DNA from: Acidiferrimicrobium sp. IK | GTDB taxonomy: Bacteria; Actinomycetota; Acidimicrobiia; Acidimicrobiales; Palsa-688 | NCBI RefSeq assembly: GCF_025499425.1 | Contig: NZ_JAIMCB010000010.1 | Span: forward strand, 124,001 to 188,000 | Reading direction: 5' to 3' | DNA length: 64,000 bases | Shown here: piece after piece, positions 24,877 through 34,243 of the stretch | Layout of the letters: every line of letters begins with the position of its first letter | How positions within the stretch are numbered: position 1 is the stretch's first letter | The notes under the pieces: generated by a model | What the model saw: the letters and a program-made list of their open reading frames with translations, nothing else | The model's database searches: none | What the model was told of the DNA's origin: nothing | Position numbers and translations under genes: made by a program

Positions 24877-25545
24877 TCAGCGGGTCACGGCGCTCGCAGG
24901 CGCGTCTGCGTAGATCTCACACGCCCGCCAGCAGTACCACGCCACCACCGACCGGTACGGCCGGTAAGGATCTCCGAGCGGTTCGAGCTCTTTGGCCGAG
25001 GGCATCGGGACCTCCCACGCCAGCCCGAACCCCTTGCGGACGCCGAGATCCCCCGTCGGCCACACGTCGAGGCGGCGCAGCTGGAAGATCAAGAACATCT
25101 CCGCGGTCCACCGCCCGATGCCCCGCACCGTAGTGAGACGGGCCACCACCTCGTCGTCGTCCTCGCGCCGCAGGCCGTCGGGGTCGAGCACCACCGTGCC
25201 GTCGAGGACCTTGGCCGCGAGGTCCTGGATGGACGCCGCCTTGTTGGCGGACAGCCCGGCCTCGCGGAGGGTCTCGGTCGGCAGCGCCATGATCCGCTCG
25301 GGGACGACCTGACCCTCCAAGAGGGCGACCAGGCGGCCGTGGATCGCGGCTGCCGCCCGACCCGCGAGCTGCTGGTAGAGCACGCTGCGGACCAGCGCCG
25401 CGAACTCGCTGTCTTGCGGTTCGCTGACCCGCGGCGGGCCGACCTCGGCCACCAGCCGGGCCATGACCGCGTCGGCGGCGGCGAGCCGGGCCGCCGCGCC
25501 GGCGAAGGTCCGGGCCGGGCGGGAGGCGGCTGCAGGCAGGCGCAT
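24877..25545 (-). CDS. DNA-3-methyladenine glycosylase II (AlkA-like, HhH-GPD)
   Basis: 222 aa beginning MRLPAAASRPARTFAGAAARL. The HhH-GPD core is EFAALVRSVLYQQLAGRAAAAIHGRL, LSANKAASIQDLAAKVLDGTV and the hairpin LTTVRGIGRWTAEMFLIFQLRRLDVWPTGDLGVRKGF. The catalytic Asp is the one in the VWPTGDLG stretch. Excises alkylated purines in base-excision repair. The longer frame to 25806 overlaps the patatin-like gene and lacks family similarity. It lies 30 bases upstream of the PLP-enzyme start. Confidence 0.9.
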   Translation of the reverse strand: MRLPAAASRPARTFAGAAARLAAADAVMARLVAEVGPPRVSEPQDSEFAALVRSVLYQQLAGRAAAAIHGRLVALLEGQVVPERIMALPTETLREAGLSANKAASIQDLAAKVLDGTVVLDPDGLRREDDDEVVARLTTVRGIGRWTAEMFLIFQLRRLDVWPTGDLGVRKGFGLAWEVPMPSAKELEPLGDPYRPYRSVVAWYCWRACEIYADAPASAVTR

Positions 25546-25607
25546 GGCGGGAGTCTGCCCTCCGCGGCGGCGGACCGCACGTTCTCTGCCGGCGGCCCGG
25601 TGCCTGG

Positions 25608-26468
25608 CTAGTCCAGGGGAGGGCGGCGGGCGGTGGTGGCGCTGCGACCCGTCTCGCCGGGGGCGACCGGGCGGGCAGCCGGCAGCCACGCTTCGGTCCG
25701 GGCCCGGGCCTCGGTCATCAGCTGCAGACCGTGGGAGAAAGAGAACGGCGACACGCCCGGCACCCACGGCGCCGGCACGACGAAGATGTCGACCCGGTCG
25801 GCCCACGGGCCGATCTCGCTGTCACGGGCGTTGCCGAGCATCAGGTTGACCGACCGCAGCAGCACGTCCCCTGCGCCGCGAGGCCGGCCGGGCGGAGTCG
25901 GCCCGAGGGTGGGCAGGACGAAGATCCGGTCCGCCCCGGCCTCCATCGCCACCTCGATCGGGGCGTCGGCTGCGAGGCCGCCGTCCACCAGGGTCCGCCC
26001 GCCGAGGGCGACCGGCGGGAACACGCCGGGGACCGCGCACGACGCCACCAGGGCGGGGATGGCGTCGCCGGATGAGAAGTAGACCGGGTCGCCGGTGTCG
26101 AGGTCGGTGGCGGTCACGGTGATCGGGAGGCGGGCTTCTTCCAGCCGGCGGTACGGCAGGTGGGCGCTCAGCCACCTGGTCAGGGCGGTGTTGGGCACCA
26201 AGTGGTCCCGCCGGCCAAGCAGGCCGAGGCCGGCAGCGACGGGGCGGAACGGGAAGATCTGGTTGCGGCGCACCTCCAGCCACAAGCGGCGCAGGGACGC
26301 GACGCCCCGGGGAGTGGGGTCGGCGGCCAGCCACGCCGCGTTGAGGGAACCGGCCGACGTGCCGATCAGGAGGTCAGGGGCGTGCCCGGCGGCGACGAGG
26401 GCCTCGGCCTGGCCGACCTGGATCGCTCCCATGCTCGCCCCGCCGGGGAGCACCCATGCTGTGGTCAC
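25608..26468 (-). CDS. Patatin-like phospholipase
   Basis: 286 aa. The patatin catalytic dyad is visible: oxyanion loop WVLPGGASMGAIQVGQAEAL, nucleophile GTSAGSLNAAWLA (GxSxG) and DGGLAADAPIEVA with the catalytic Asp. TVTATDLDTGDPVYFSSGDA is the usual middle segment. No signal peptide. GTG start. Acts on acyl lipids; the true substrate is unknown. 62 bases upstream of alkA on the same strand. Confidence 0.88.
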   Translation of the reverse strand: MTTAWVLPGGASMGAIQVGQAEALVAAGHAPDLLIGTSAGSLNAAWLAADPTPRGVASLRRLWLEVRRNQIFPFRPVAAGLGLLGRRDHLVPNTALTRWLSAHLPYRRLEEARLPITVTATDLDTGDPVYFSSGDAIPALVASCAVPGVFPPVALGGRTLVDGGLAADAPIEVAMEAGADRIFVLPTLGPTPPGRPRGAGDVLLRSVNLMLGNARDSEIGPWADRVDIFVVPAPWVPGVSPFSFSHGLQLMTEARARTEAWLPAARPVAPGETGRSATTARRPPLD

Positions 26469-26601
26469 CGTCCCTGCCTCCGTGGTACCCGGGCGTCACC
26501 CGCAGGTCGCACGCCGTTCAACTCGATGAGACCGGAAGGTTACCTGCCCTGGCCCCGGATTCTGTCGCCGCCGGCGCCCTCCGAGTCGGGCAGGGCACGG
26601 A

Positions 26602-27684
26602 TCAGCCCGCCGCCGTGCTGGTGCTGGACTTCCCGGCCACGGTGGTCGAGGTGGTGGTGGTCGTGCTCGGCGGGGGCGGGGCCGCCACCTCGATCTGGAG
26701 GGTTTTGGTCACCGGCGGGGTGGCCGAGCCGGCGGGGGGTGTGACGGTCACCGTGAGGGTGCTCGGCGCTCCCGACACCGGCACGACCGGTCCGATGGTC
26801 GTCGCGTAGCTGTTGCCCGGCGTCAGGTTGGCGAAGTCCCTGACCTGCGAGGTCTGGTTGGGGGCGGACGGTGACACCGCAGCGGAGATGGTCAGGTTGT
26901 TCTCGGGCTGGTTGCCGGTGTCGGCCACCACGATCGTCACCGTCAGGCCCCGGGTCGGCGCGATCTGCTGGACGTTGTTGGTGGTGCCGACCGGCGGCGG
27001 GTTGGTGCTGACCGCTTCGATGGTCAGCTGATGGACCGGGGTCAGCGAGGTCCCGTTGCGGAGCGCGACCAGGTACACCTGGAGCCCGTCGGGGGTCCAC
27101 ACCGCAGGGTCGCCGACCCAGGTCGAGGCTGGCATGGTCACGCCGAGCGACTTGGGAAGGTTGGACGCGAAGAGCTGATAGGCCCGGTCGGAGACCGCGA
27201 AGTCCTGGCCGGCGGTGGCCAGGGCCTGCACGTTGGGATCGGTGGCCGACGCGGGCGGGGCCGCCGCGCTCAGCACCGCGGTCATGGCCGTCGCCGCGGC
27301 CTGGGCCGCGTGGGCTCGGACCAGGAGGCACGCCTCGAGCAGGCCCGGTGCCCCGCCGGCGCTGGCCGGCGCCTTGAGGGCCAGCACCGACTGGTAGTTG
27401 TGCTCGGCGCCCTTCGCGGCCTGATTCAGCGCGGCGCTGATCTGGGATCCCGACATGCCCAGCCCGTGAGCGCGGATCTGGGTGATCTCCTGGCCTTCGG
27501 TGGTGGAGGCGGCGATGACCGGCAGGACGTCGTCGATCCACGCCTGGCCGCTCAGGGTCTGGGCCGGCGCCGGGGAACGGGACTTGAGCGAGGCGTCGAT
27601 GATGACCACGACGATCGTCACGATCAGAGCGACGATCAGCAGCCGCCGCCCTCCGCCCGAGCGGGATGAGGGACGAGAAGCCAA
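26602..27684 (-). CDS. Membrane-anchored extracytoplasmic protein, unknown function
   Basis: 360 aa, TTG start. N-terminal anchor GGRRLLIVALIVTIVVVIIDASL, then an alpha-helical Ala-rich domain (about 45-150), a middle beta-rich domain with DPAVWTPDGLQVYLVALRNGTSLTPVHQLTIEAV, and a domain that looks CARDB/Fn3-like (LTVTIVVADTGNQPENNLTISAAV...YATTIGPVVPVSGAPSTLTVTVTPP). The Ser/Thr tail STTTTTTSTTVAGKSSTSTAAG is typical of wall-spanning or glycosylated ends. The family is not recognised. About 150 bases separate it from the divergent aldo/keto reductase gene; they hold only promoters. Confidence 0.65.
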   Translation of the reverse strand: MASRPSSRSGGGRRLLIVALIVTIVVVIIDASLKSRSPAPAQTLSGQAWIDDVLPVIAASTTEGQEITQIRAHGLGMSGSQISAALNQAAKGAEHNYQSVLALKAPASAGGAPGLLEACLLVRAHAAQAAATAMTAVLSAAAPPASATDPNVQALATAGQDFAVSDRAYQLFASNLPKSLGVTMPASTWVGDPAVWTPDGLQVYLVALRNGTSLTPVHQLTIEAVSTNPPPVGTTNNVQQIAPTRGLTVTIVVADTGNQPENNLTISAAVSPSAPNQTSQVRDFANLTPGNSYATTIGPVVPVSGAPSTLTVTVTPPAGSATPPVTKTLQIEVAAPPPPSTTTTTSTTVAGKSSTSTAAG

Positions 27685-27835
27685 CTAGTGATGCGTCCCC
27701 GAACGGCCTGCCAGCGTCATAGCGGGCTCAGGTTAGCCAGGTGCCGGCCGGCCCGACCCGCGGGCGGTGGGAAAAGAGGCGGGTAGCCCGGAGGGCGCGC
27801 CGCCGGTAGGAATCCCCGGGCAGGCAGGCTGAGGG

Positions 27836-28771
27836 ATGCGCTACCGCCAACTCGGAACGTCGGGCCTCACCGTGTCGGTCGTCGGTCTCGGCTGCAACAA
27901 CTTCGGCATGCGGCTCGGCCTGGAAGACTCCCGCCGGGTGGTCGACGCCGCCATAGAGGCGGGGATCACCCTCCTCGACACGTCCAACACCTACGGCAAC
28001 CGGGGCGGCAGCGAGGCGATCCTCGGGGAGGTCCTCGAGGGCCGCCGGGACCAGGTGGTCCTGGCCACCAAGTGGGGGATGGACATGGGGGACGGTCCCG
28101 GCGACCAGGCCCGCGGCAGCCGGCGCTACATCCGCCGGGCGGTCGAGGACAGCCTGCGCCGGCTGCGCACCGACTGGATCGACCTCTACCAGCTGCACCG
28201 CCCGGACCCGCTGACGCCGATCGGCGAGACCCTGGCTGCCCTCGACGAGCTGATCGACGAGGGGAAGGTGCGCTACATCGGCAGCTCCAACTTCGCGCCC
28301 TGGCAGGTCGCCGACGCCGATTGGACGGCCCGCTCGGCGGGCACGGAGCGGATGATCTCCGCCCAGAACCACTACAGCCTCCTCGAGCGCGGCGCCGAGA
28401 AAGAGCTCCTGCCGGCCTGCGAGCACTTCGGGGTCGGCGTGTTGCCGTTCTTCCCGCTGGCGAACGGCTTGCTGACCGGCAAGCACTCCCGCGGCGGGCT
28501 GGCCGACAACACCAGGATGGCCGGGCGCGACGTCCCCGACGCCACCTGGGACACCGTGGAGGCCCTGGCCGAATACGCCCTGGAGCGCGGCCGGTCCCTG
28601 CTGGAGGTGGCCATCGGGTCGCTGGCCGCCCGCCGCCCGGTGGCTTCGGTGATCGCCGGCGCGACCAAGGTCGAGCAGGTCCACGCCAACGTGGCCGCCG
28701 GCGAGTGGGTTCCGTCCGAGGAGGACCTGGCTGCGCTGTCCGACGTGCTGGTCAGTCCAGACCGGCGGTGA
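27836..28771 (+). CDS. Aldo/keto reductase
   Basis: 311 aa TIM-barrel NADPH oxidoreductase. The catalytic tetrad is visible: LLDTSNTYGNRGGSE (Asp, Tyr), VVLATKWGM (Lys) and LYQLHRPDPLTPIGETLAALDELIDEGKVRYIGSSNF (His). The NADP-binding end is SVIAGATKVEQVHANVAA. It belongs to the YajO/Tas-like group. ATG start with GAGGG close by. The last 20 bases overlap the 3' end of the convergent HAD gene. Confidence 0.92.
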   Translation: MRYRQLGTSGLTVSVVGLGCNNFGMRLGLEDSRRVVDAAIEAGITLLDTSNTYGNRGGSEAILGEVLEGRRDQVVLATKWGMDMGDGPGDQARGSRRYIRRAVEDSLRRLRTDWIDLYQLHRPDPLTPIGETLAALDELIDEGKVRYIGSSNFAPWQVADADWTARSAGTERMISAQNHYSLLERGAEKELLPACEHFGVGVLPFFPLANGLLTGKHSRGGLADNTRMAGRDVPDATWDTVEALAEYALERGRSLLEVAIGSLAARRPVASVIAGATKVEQVHANVAAGEWVPSEEDLAALSDVLVSPDRR

Positions 28772-29453
28772 GCAGCTTGAGGATCCCGTCGGTGTCGGAC
28801 AGGTCGTCGACGGCTGCGTCGGCGCCGAGCACCGCCAGCTCCTCGGCCGGGGTGCGGCCGGTACCGACCAGCAGGCAGTGCGCCCCTCCGGCCTGAGCGC
28901 ACGCCAGGTCCCGTTCGCTGTCGCCGATCACCCAGACGTCGTCGGGCGTGAAGCGCGCCGAGTAGGAGGTCGCGGCCCGGGTCATCGCGACCGGTACCAG
29001 CATCCGCCGGTCGGCGTGGTCGCTGCCGTAGGCGCCGACCTCCAGGTCCAGCCAACGGTCGAGGCCGAAGGCGGCCAGCTTGACCACCGCGTTGGGTGCG
29101 ATGTTGCCGGTGAGCACCGAGGACAGGATGCGCCGGTCGGCGGCCACCGCGGCGAGCAGCCGGTCGACGCCGGGGCAGATCGTCCCGTTGGCCCGCAGCT
29201 CCTCGGCGGCCGCCGCCATCCTCCGCTCGAGGTGGCCGACCACGGCCGGGACGTGATGCTCCTCCTCGGCGATGTGCATGAGCGCCAGGTACTCCCGCAC
29301 GATCTGCGGGTCGGTCTTCCCGCTCATCCGCACCCGGGTCTCGGGCCGGCGCCCGAACACGTCCTCGAGGGCCTGGTCGAACACCAAGGCCCCGAGCTCG
29401 CCGGCTCGGACCAGCGTCCCGTCGATGTCCCACAACAGCAGCCGGCGCAGCAC
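28752..29453 (-). CDS. HAD-superfamily hydrolase (phosphoglycolate phosphatase-like)
   Basis: 233 aa from the GTG of VLRRLLLWDIDGTLVRAGELG. Motif I DIDGTLV holds the nucleophile Asp, motif II is the SSVLTGNI region, motif III the Lys/Arg before FTPDDVWVIGDSERDLACAQAGG, which is motif IV. A helical cap lies between motifs I and II. The substrate is unknown. The 3' end overlaps the convergent aldo/keto reductase gene by 20 bases; the 5' end diverges from pgi. Confidence 0.87.
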   Translation of the reverse strand: MLRRLLLWDIDGTLVRAGELGALVFDQALEDVFGRRPETRVRMSGKTDPQIVREYLALMHIAEEEHHVPAVVGHLERRMAAAAEELRANGTICPGVDRLLAAVAADRRILSSVLTGNIAPNAVVKLAAFGLDRWLDLEVGAYGSDHADRRMLVPVAMTRAATSYSARFTPDDVWVIGDSERDLACAQAGGAHCLLVGTGRTPAEELAVLGADAAVDDLSDTDGILKLLTAGLD

Positions 29454-29536
29454 CGGGCCAACGTAGCCAAACCGGGCAGGAGGCGACCGGCGCGGTGGTG
29501 GGGTAGGAACGTGGCGCACACCTTTCGGAGGCACCA

Positions 29537-31174
29537 GTGACGATCGACCCGGTACGCATCACCGACACCCCCGAGTGGAAGGCGCTGTCAGCCCACCACG
29601 CCACGATCCGCGACGTGCACCTGCGCGACCTGTTCGCGAAAGACCCGCAGCGAGGGGAGCGCCTCACCCTCGACGCCGGCGACTTGCACCTCGACTACTC
29701 GAAGAACCGCCTCACCGACGAGACCGTCGGGCTGCTCGTCGGGGTCGCCGAACGAGCCGGGCTGCGGGAACGCATCGACGCCATGTGGGCCGGGGAGCGC
29801 ATCAACGTCACCGAGAACCGCCCGGTCCTGCACGTCGCGCTGCGCGCCCCGAGAGGCGAGCGGATCGTGGTGGACGGCGTCAACGTCGTGGACCAGGTCC
29901 ACGAGGTGCTCGACAAGATGGCCGCGTTCGCCGACCGGGTCCGCTCCGGCGAGTGGCGGGGTCACACCGGCAAGCGGATCACCACGGTGGTCAACGTGGG
30001 CATCGGCGGGTCCGACCTCGGCCCGGCGATGGCCCACGAGGCCCTCCTGGACTTCAGCGACCGGCGGATCGCCTGCCGGTTCGTGTCCAACGTGGACGGC
30101 AACGACGTCTGGGAGGCCACCCACGACCTGGACCCGGCCGAGACCCTGTTCGTGATCGCCTCGAAGACCTTCACCACGCTCGAAACCCTGACCAACGCCG
30201 GTTCGGCGCGCGACTGGCTGCTGGCGGCCCTCGGCGACCCGGCGGCGGTGGCCAAGCACTTCGTCGCGGTGTCGACCAACACCGAGAAGGTCACCGAGTT
30301 CGGGATCGACCCCGACAACATGTTCGGATTCTGGGACTGGGTCGGCGGCCGGTACTCCTACGACTCGGCGATCGGGCTGTCTTTGATGATCGCGGTCGGC
30401 CCGGACCGGTTCCGGGAGATGCTGGAAGGTTTCCACGCCATCGACGAGCACTTCCGCACCGCCCCGTTTTCCCAGAACCTGCCTGTGCTGCTCGGGCTGA
30501 TCAGCATCTGGTACAACGATCTCTTCGGCGCCGAGACCCACGCGGTGCTCCCCTACAACCACTACCTGTCGCGCTTTTCGGCCTACCTGCAGCAGCTGGA
30601 CATGGAGTCCAACGGCAAGAGCGTCACCTTGGCCGGCGATCCCGTCGACATGCCGACCGGGCCGATCGTGTGGGGCACGCCCGGCACCAACGGCCAGCAC
30701 GCCTACTACCAGCTGATCCATCAGGGGACCCGGCTGGTCCCGGCCGACTTCATCGGGTTCGTCGAGTCAGCCCACCGGGTCGGATCCCACCAGGACCTGC
30801 TCATGGCCAACTTCTTCGCGCAGACCGAAGCGCTGGCGTTCGGCAAGACCGCGGAGGAGGTGCGCGCCGAGGGAGTCCCCGAGGCGCAGGTGGCCGCACG
30901 CACCTTCCGTGGAAACCACCCGACCAACACCATCCTGGCCCCTCGCCTCACCCCCAGGGTCCTAGGCGAGCTGGTCGCGACCTACGAGCACTCGGTTCTC
31001 ACCCAGGGGGTGGTGTGGGGGATCAACTCCTTCGACCAGTGGGGCGTCGAGCTGGGCAAGGCCTTGGCCCAGAGGATCGTCCCTGAGCTGACCTCCGAGG
31101 CCGAACCGGCACTGGATCACGACAGCTCCACCAACGCTCTGATCCGCCGGTACCGGGCCGGGCGGCGGCGGTAG
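29537..31174 (+). CDS. pgi: Glucose-6-phosphate isomerase
   Basis: 545 aa, full family length. Signature 1 is [19 protein letters not shown], signature 2 is [29 protein letters not shown], and the catalytic base region is [29 protein letters not shown] near the end carries the conserved Lys. Interconverts glucose 6-phosphate and fructose 6-phosphate in glycolysis and gluconeogenesis. GTG start with GGAGG eight bases upstream. Confidence 0.97.
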   Translation: MTIDPVRITDTPEWKALSAHHATIRDVHLRDLFAKDPQRGERLTLDAGDLHLDYSKNRLTDETVGLLVGVAERAGLRERIDAMWAGERINVTENRPVLHVALRAPRGERIVVDGVNVVDQVHEVLDKMAAFADRVRSGEWRGHTGKRITTVVNVGIGGSDLGPAMAHEALLDFSDRRIACRFVSNVDGNDVWEATHDLDPAETLFVIASKTFTTLETLTNAGSARDWLLAALGDPAAVAKHFVAVSTNTEKVTEFGIDPDNMFGFWDWVGGRYSYDSAIGLSLMIAVGPDRFREMLEGFHAIDEHFRTAPFSQNLPVLLGLISIWYNDLFGAETHAVLPYNHYLSRFSAYLQQLDMESNGKSVTLAGDPVDMPTGPIVWGTPGTNGQHAYYQLIHQGTRLVPADFIGFVESAHRVGSHQDLLMANFFAQTEALAFGKTAEEVRAEGVPEAQVAARTFRGNHPTNTILAPRLTPRVLGELVATYEHSVLTQGVVWGINSFDQWGVELGKALAQRIVPELTSEAEPALDHDSSTNALIRRYRAGRRR

Positions 31175-31181
31175 CCCGCGC

Positions 31182-31634
31182 TCAGGCCTCGACGACCGCT
31201 TTGATGCGCTCCAGGGTGGTGCGCATCCCTTCCTCGTTGGTCCGGCCCCGGGCCCGGCCCGCGATCCGCCAGTAGAGGCGGTTCAAGGGGTTGTCGGCCA
31301 GCTCGAACCACTCGGTCACCTCGGTTCCCTCACCGCTCGGCTCCAGGTGGTAGCCCCACGTGTTGATGGTCTTACCGGCGGTACCCACGCTGAAGGCGAA
31401 GTCCCGCTGCTCCTCGCAGCGGGTCACGGTGCAGGTGGTCCAGTACACCGGGCCGCGCCCGTTGCGCCTGACGTGCCCACGGAAGCGGGCTCCGGGCGCG
31501 GGACCGGTAGCGCCGTCCAGCCATTCCGCCTCGAAGGTCTCGGGGCTGAACTCGCCGATCCTGGTCACGTCCGACACCAGCGCCCAGACCCGCTCCGGGG
31601 GGGCTGCCATCTCCACTGCCACAGAGCCGCGCAC
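31182..31634 (-). CDS. SRPBCC-family protein (polyketide cyclase/START-like)
   Basis: 150 aa from the GTG of VRGSVAVEMAAPPERVWALVSDVTRIGEFSPETFEAEWLDG, the usual first strand and helix of the fold. EWFELADNPLNRLYWRIAGRARGRTNEEGMRTTLERIKAVVEA is the long C-terminal helix lining the ligand cavity. The ligand is unknown. Ends seven bases from the convergent pgi gene. Its start is 10 bases after the stop of the DUF2520 gene, suggesting co-transcription. Confidence 0.82.
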   Translation of the reverse strand: MRGSVAVEMAAPPERVWALVSDVTRIGEFSPETFEAEWLDGATGPAPGARFRGHVRRNGRGPVYWTTCTVTRCEEQRDFAFSVGTAGKTINTWGYHLEPSGEGTEVTEWFELADNPLNRLYWRIAGRARGRTNEEGMRTTLERIKAVVEA

Positions 31635-31644
31635 AGCGGACAGG

Positions 31645-32403
31645 TTAGGGCGCGCCCGACACCGGCCAGTCGGTCCCGGCGAGACGGGCTGCCCGGCGGG
31701 ACATGGCGTCGTAGGCCTCGAGCTCCTCGGGTGCCAGCGCGCCGCGGTGGGCGCGTACCGTCGCCCAGTCCCCTCGGGCGACGGGGCCGGTGAGCGCGGC
31801 GCCCGGCCCGAGGGCGGCGACGTCGCTGAGGGCGCCGGCGGCCAGGGCGGTGAAGGCCTGCAGCGGAACCCCGGCGGCGCCGGCGACGGCCTCCACCTGG
31901 GCCATGAGCGCCACCAGGTGGTTGGCGGCGATGGCCGCAGCCGCGTGGTACGCGGCCCGGTCGCGGTCGGCGACGGCCACAGCCCGGCCGCCCAGGTCGT
32001 CGACGACCCGCTCGACCATCTGGCGGGCTCGTTCGGTGGTAGCCGCGACGCCGAACCACGCGCCCGACACCAGGCGGGTCTCGCCGACATCGGGCGAGGG
32101 AAGCGCCACCAGCGGGTGCAGGCCGCCGGTGTCGGTGTGGGGCGCCAAGACGTCGCAGCCGAGCGACCCGGCCAGGTGGATGACCACCGCGTCACCGGGC
32201 CCCACCGACGCGGCGACGGGCGCCACCGCGGCGTCGGGGACCGCCACGACCAGCAGCTCGACCCCGGTGGCCGCATCGCTCAGGTCGTCGTCCCGGTAGA
32301 GGCTGGGTTGGGCCGACCAGCCGGCGCCGGCCAGGGCCCGGCGCAGCGACTCCCCGGCCCGTCCGGGTCCGATGACCCGCAGCGACAGCGGGCCGTCGGT
32401 CAC
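31645..32403 (-). CDS. Rossmann-like/DUF2520 domain protein
   Basis: 252 aa. LSLRVIGPGRAGESLRRALAGAGW is the dinucleotide-binding start, VELLVVAVPDAAVAPVAASV the second strand, and LGCDVLAPHTDTGGLHPLVALPSP the conserved HPL loop. The helical C-terminal domain (AAYHAAAAIAANHLVALMAQVEAVAGAAGV) is DUF2520, structurally like ketopantoate and pyrroline-5-carboxylate reductases. Often found near panC in actinobacteria, but no pan gene lies here. GTG start. Upstream XdhC gene is 19 bases away, same strand. Confidence 0.82.
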   Translation of the reverse strand: MTDGPLSLRVIGPGRAGESLRRALAGAGWSAQPSLYRDDDLSDAATGVELLVVAVPDAAVAPVAASVGPGDAVVIHLAGSLGCDVLAPHTDTGGLHPLVALPSPDVGETRLVSGAWFGVAATTERARQMVERVVDDLGGRAVAVADRDRAAYHAAAAIAANHLVALMAQVEAVAGAAGVPLQAFTALAAGALSDVAALGPGAALTGPVARGDWATVRAHRGALAPEELEAYDAMSRRAARLAGTDWPVSGAP

Positions 32404-32422
32404 GTCGTCGTGGTCTGGCTGC

Positions 32423-33439
32423 TCACCGCTGCGCCCTGGGCTGGTCGTGGATCGGGCCGGTCCGGTCCCGCAGCGAACGGCCGTCGCTGCCGGTGCGCTC
32501 GGCGAGGATCTCGGCGCAGATGGCCAGCGCCACCTCCGGGGCCGAACGGCCGCCGAGGTCCAGTCCGACCGGCCGGTGGATGCGCTCGAGCAGGTCGGGG
32601 TCGACGCCGGACTCCTGGAGCCGGTCGATGCGCCGGCTCTGGGTCCGGCGCGAGCCCATCGCCCCCACATAGGGCACTTCTCGCTCCAGCCCGATGCGCA
32701 GGGCCGGCACGTCGACGTGCGGGTCGTGGCTGAGGACCACCAGCGCGGCGGTGGTCCCGGCCCAGTCGAGGGCTGCATCCAAGCCTTCGGGGTTCTCGAC
32801 GGCGCGGGTGTCCCAGCCGAGCAGGGCGGCTTGGGCGGCCAGCGCCGGCACCAGATCCCCGTTGCCGACCACGACGACCCGGGGCGGGGAGATCCACGCC
32901 TCGACCAGCACCGCGCCGGCCGGGGTGTCGATCGACTGGGTCGAGGAATGACCCGACGCGAGCACCGACGCGCCGAGACGAAGCGGCTCGCTCGACGCCG
33001 CTTCGTCCTGGGCCGGGCCGCCCCCAGGGGCGGGGGCGCTGACCACGCTCATACCGCCGTCGGGTTCGGTGACCAAAGCCACCGGGGCGCGCGCCGCCAG
33101 CGCACTCCACAACGCGGCAGGGAACGCGGCGGCGGGCTGCAGGCGCACCGTCGCCTGCCCGCCGCAGGACAGGCCGGCCTCGATGACCGCTTTGCCGTGG
33201 ATCTCCACGGTCACCGTCCGCTGGGCGTCGCCCGAAGCGAGCATCTCCACCGCGGCGCCGCGCAGCTGGTCGGTCCCTGCGGCGCCCAGGATCGACCCGG
33301 CGGTGGCGCCGTCGGCGTCGACCGCCAACAGCTCGTCTCCGGGCCAGGTCGAAAAGCCCTGGATGGCGACGACACGACCGACCGCTACCGGTCGTCCCTC
33401 GTCCAACCATGAGCGGATCTGCTGGGCGGTCTGGTGCAT
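32423..33439 (-). CDS. XdhC/CoxI-family molybdoenzyme accessory protein
   Basis: 338 aa. The start at MHQTAQQIRSWLDEGRPVAVGRVV is chosen because GGAG lies eight bases ahead. The N-terminal XdhC domain includes WPGDELLAVDADGATAGSILGA; the C-terminal Rossmann domain has PPRVVVVGNGDLVPALAAQAALLGWDTRAVE and VVLSHDPHVDVPALRIGLEREVPYVGAMGSRRTQSRRIDRL. Family members help insert or sulfurate the molybdenum cofactor in xanthine dehydrogenase or CO dehydrogenase, but no such enzyme gene lies in the window. Confidence 0.85.
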   Translation of the reverse strand: MHQTAQQIRSWLDEGRPVAVGRVVAIQGFSTWPGDELLAVDADGATAGSILGAAGTDQLRGAAVEMLASGDAQRTVTVEIHGKAVIEAGLSCGGQATVRLQPAAAFPAALWSALAARAPVALVTEPDGGMSVVSAPAPGGGPAQDEAASSEPLRLGASVLASGHSSTQSIDTPAGAVLVEAWISPPRVVVVGNGDLVPALAAQAALLGWDTRAVENPEGLDAALDWAGTTAALVVLSHDPHVDVPALRIGLEREVPYVGAMGSRRTQSRRIDRLQESGVDPDLLERIHRPVGLDLGGRSAPEVALAICAEILAERTGSDGRSLRDRTGPIHDQPRAQR

Positions 33440-33497
33440 GTGTGCCACTCCGATCGGCGCGGGGGTGCCGAGACCCACGCTACCGAGCGGCTGGGGT

Positions 33498-34238
33498 TCA
33501 GCCGGCGGTGACGGTGAAGCGGGGCGCCACCCCGAGGAGGCGGTCGGGCATCGGCAGCCCGACCGCGGTGGCCCACTCCACGTCGTGCAGGCGCTCGAGC
33601 CACGGGTCGGGCCATCCCGCCGCGCTCACCGTCTCCACGACCTGCGAGGGCGACGTGCTCCGTCCCATCGGCAGCGCCGCGAGCAGAGCGTCGCTGTAAG
33701 GGGCGTGGTGGTCGGCGTGGCGTCCCCGGGCCCGCCCGAGGAGGGCGCGGGCCTTGGCTTTGAGCGCCTCGGCCCGATCGGCGTCGCCCCTCACGCTTTC
33801 GATGACGACCAGGCGCCCGCCTGGCGCGACCGCCCGCCACGCCCGCAGCGCGGCTACCGGATCGGGAAGGGTCCACAGCAGATGGCGTTCCATGACCGCG
33901 TCGAACGGTCCGGGGGGCGGCTGGTCGGCGGGCCCTTCGACGATCTCGACGCCGACGCCCTCCGCGGTGGCCCGGTCGTGGAGCTTGGCCAGCATCCCCG
34001 GCGACAGGTCAAGGGCGGTCACCTTGTGCCCGAGCCGGGCCGCGATGAGGCTGAGAAAACCGGTTCCGGCGCCGCAGTCAAGGACCCGGGACGGAGGGGC
34101 CGGCAGCAACCGGGCCAGGGCGCTGGACCACGCCGCGATCTCACCGGCCGACGTCGGCCGGTGAGACGGCATTTGGTCATAGGTGGCGGCGTCGGCGTCC
34201 CAATAGCGACGAATCTGATCGGCGATGGACATCGCCAT
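33498..34238 (-). CDS. SAM-dependent class I methyltransferase
   Basis: 246 aa. IRRYWDADAATYDQMPSH opens many small-molecule methyltransferases; motif I is VLDCGAGTGFLSLIAARLGHKVTALDLSPGML; MERHLLWTLPDPVAALRAWRAVAPGGRLVVIE covers motifs II-III. The acceptor cannot be predicted. ATG start; the upstream acetate-permease gene ends five bases before it, so the two are likely one transcript. Confidence 0.85.
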   Translation of the reverse strand: MAMSIADQIRRYWDADAATYDQMPSHRPTSAGEIAAWSSALARLLPAPPSRVLDCGAGTGFLSLIAARLGHKVTALDLSPGMLAKLHDRATAEGVGVEIVEGPADQPPPGPFDAVMERHLLWTLPDPVAALRAWRAVAPGGRLVVIESVRGDADRAEALKAKARALLGRARGRHADHHAPYSDALLAALPMGRSTSPSQVVETVSAAGWPDPWLERLHDVEWATAVGLPMPDRLLGVAPRFTVTAG

Positions 34239-34243
34239 CGACG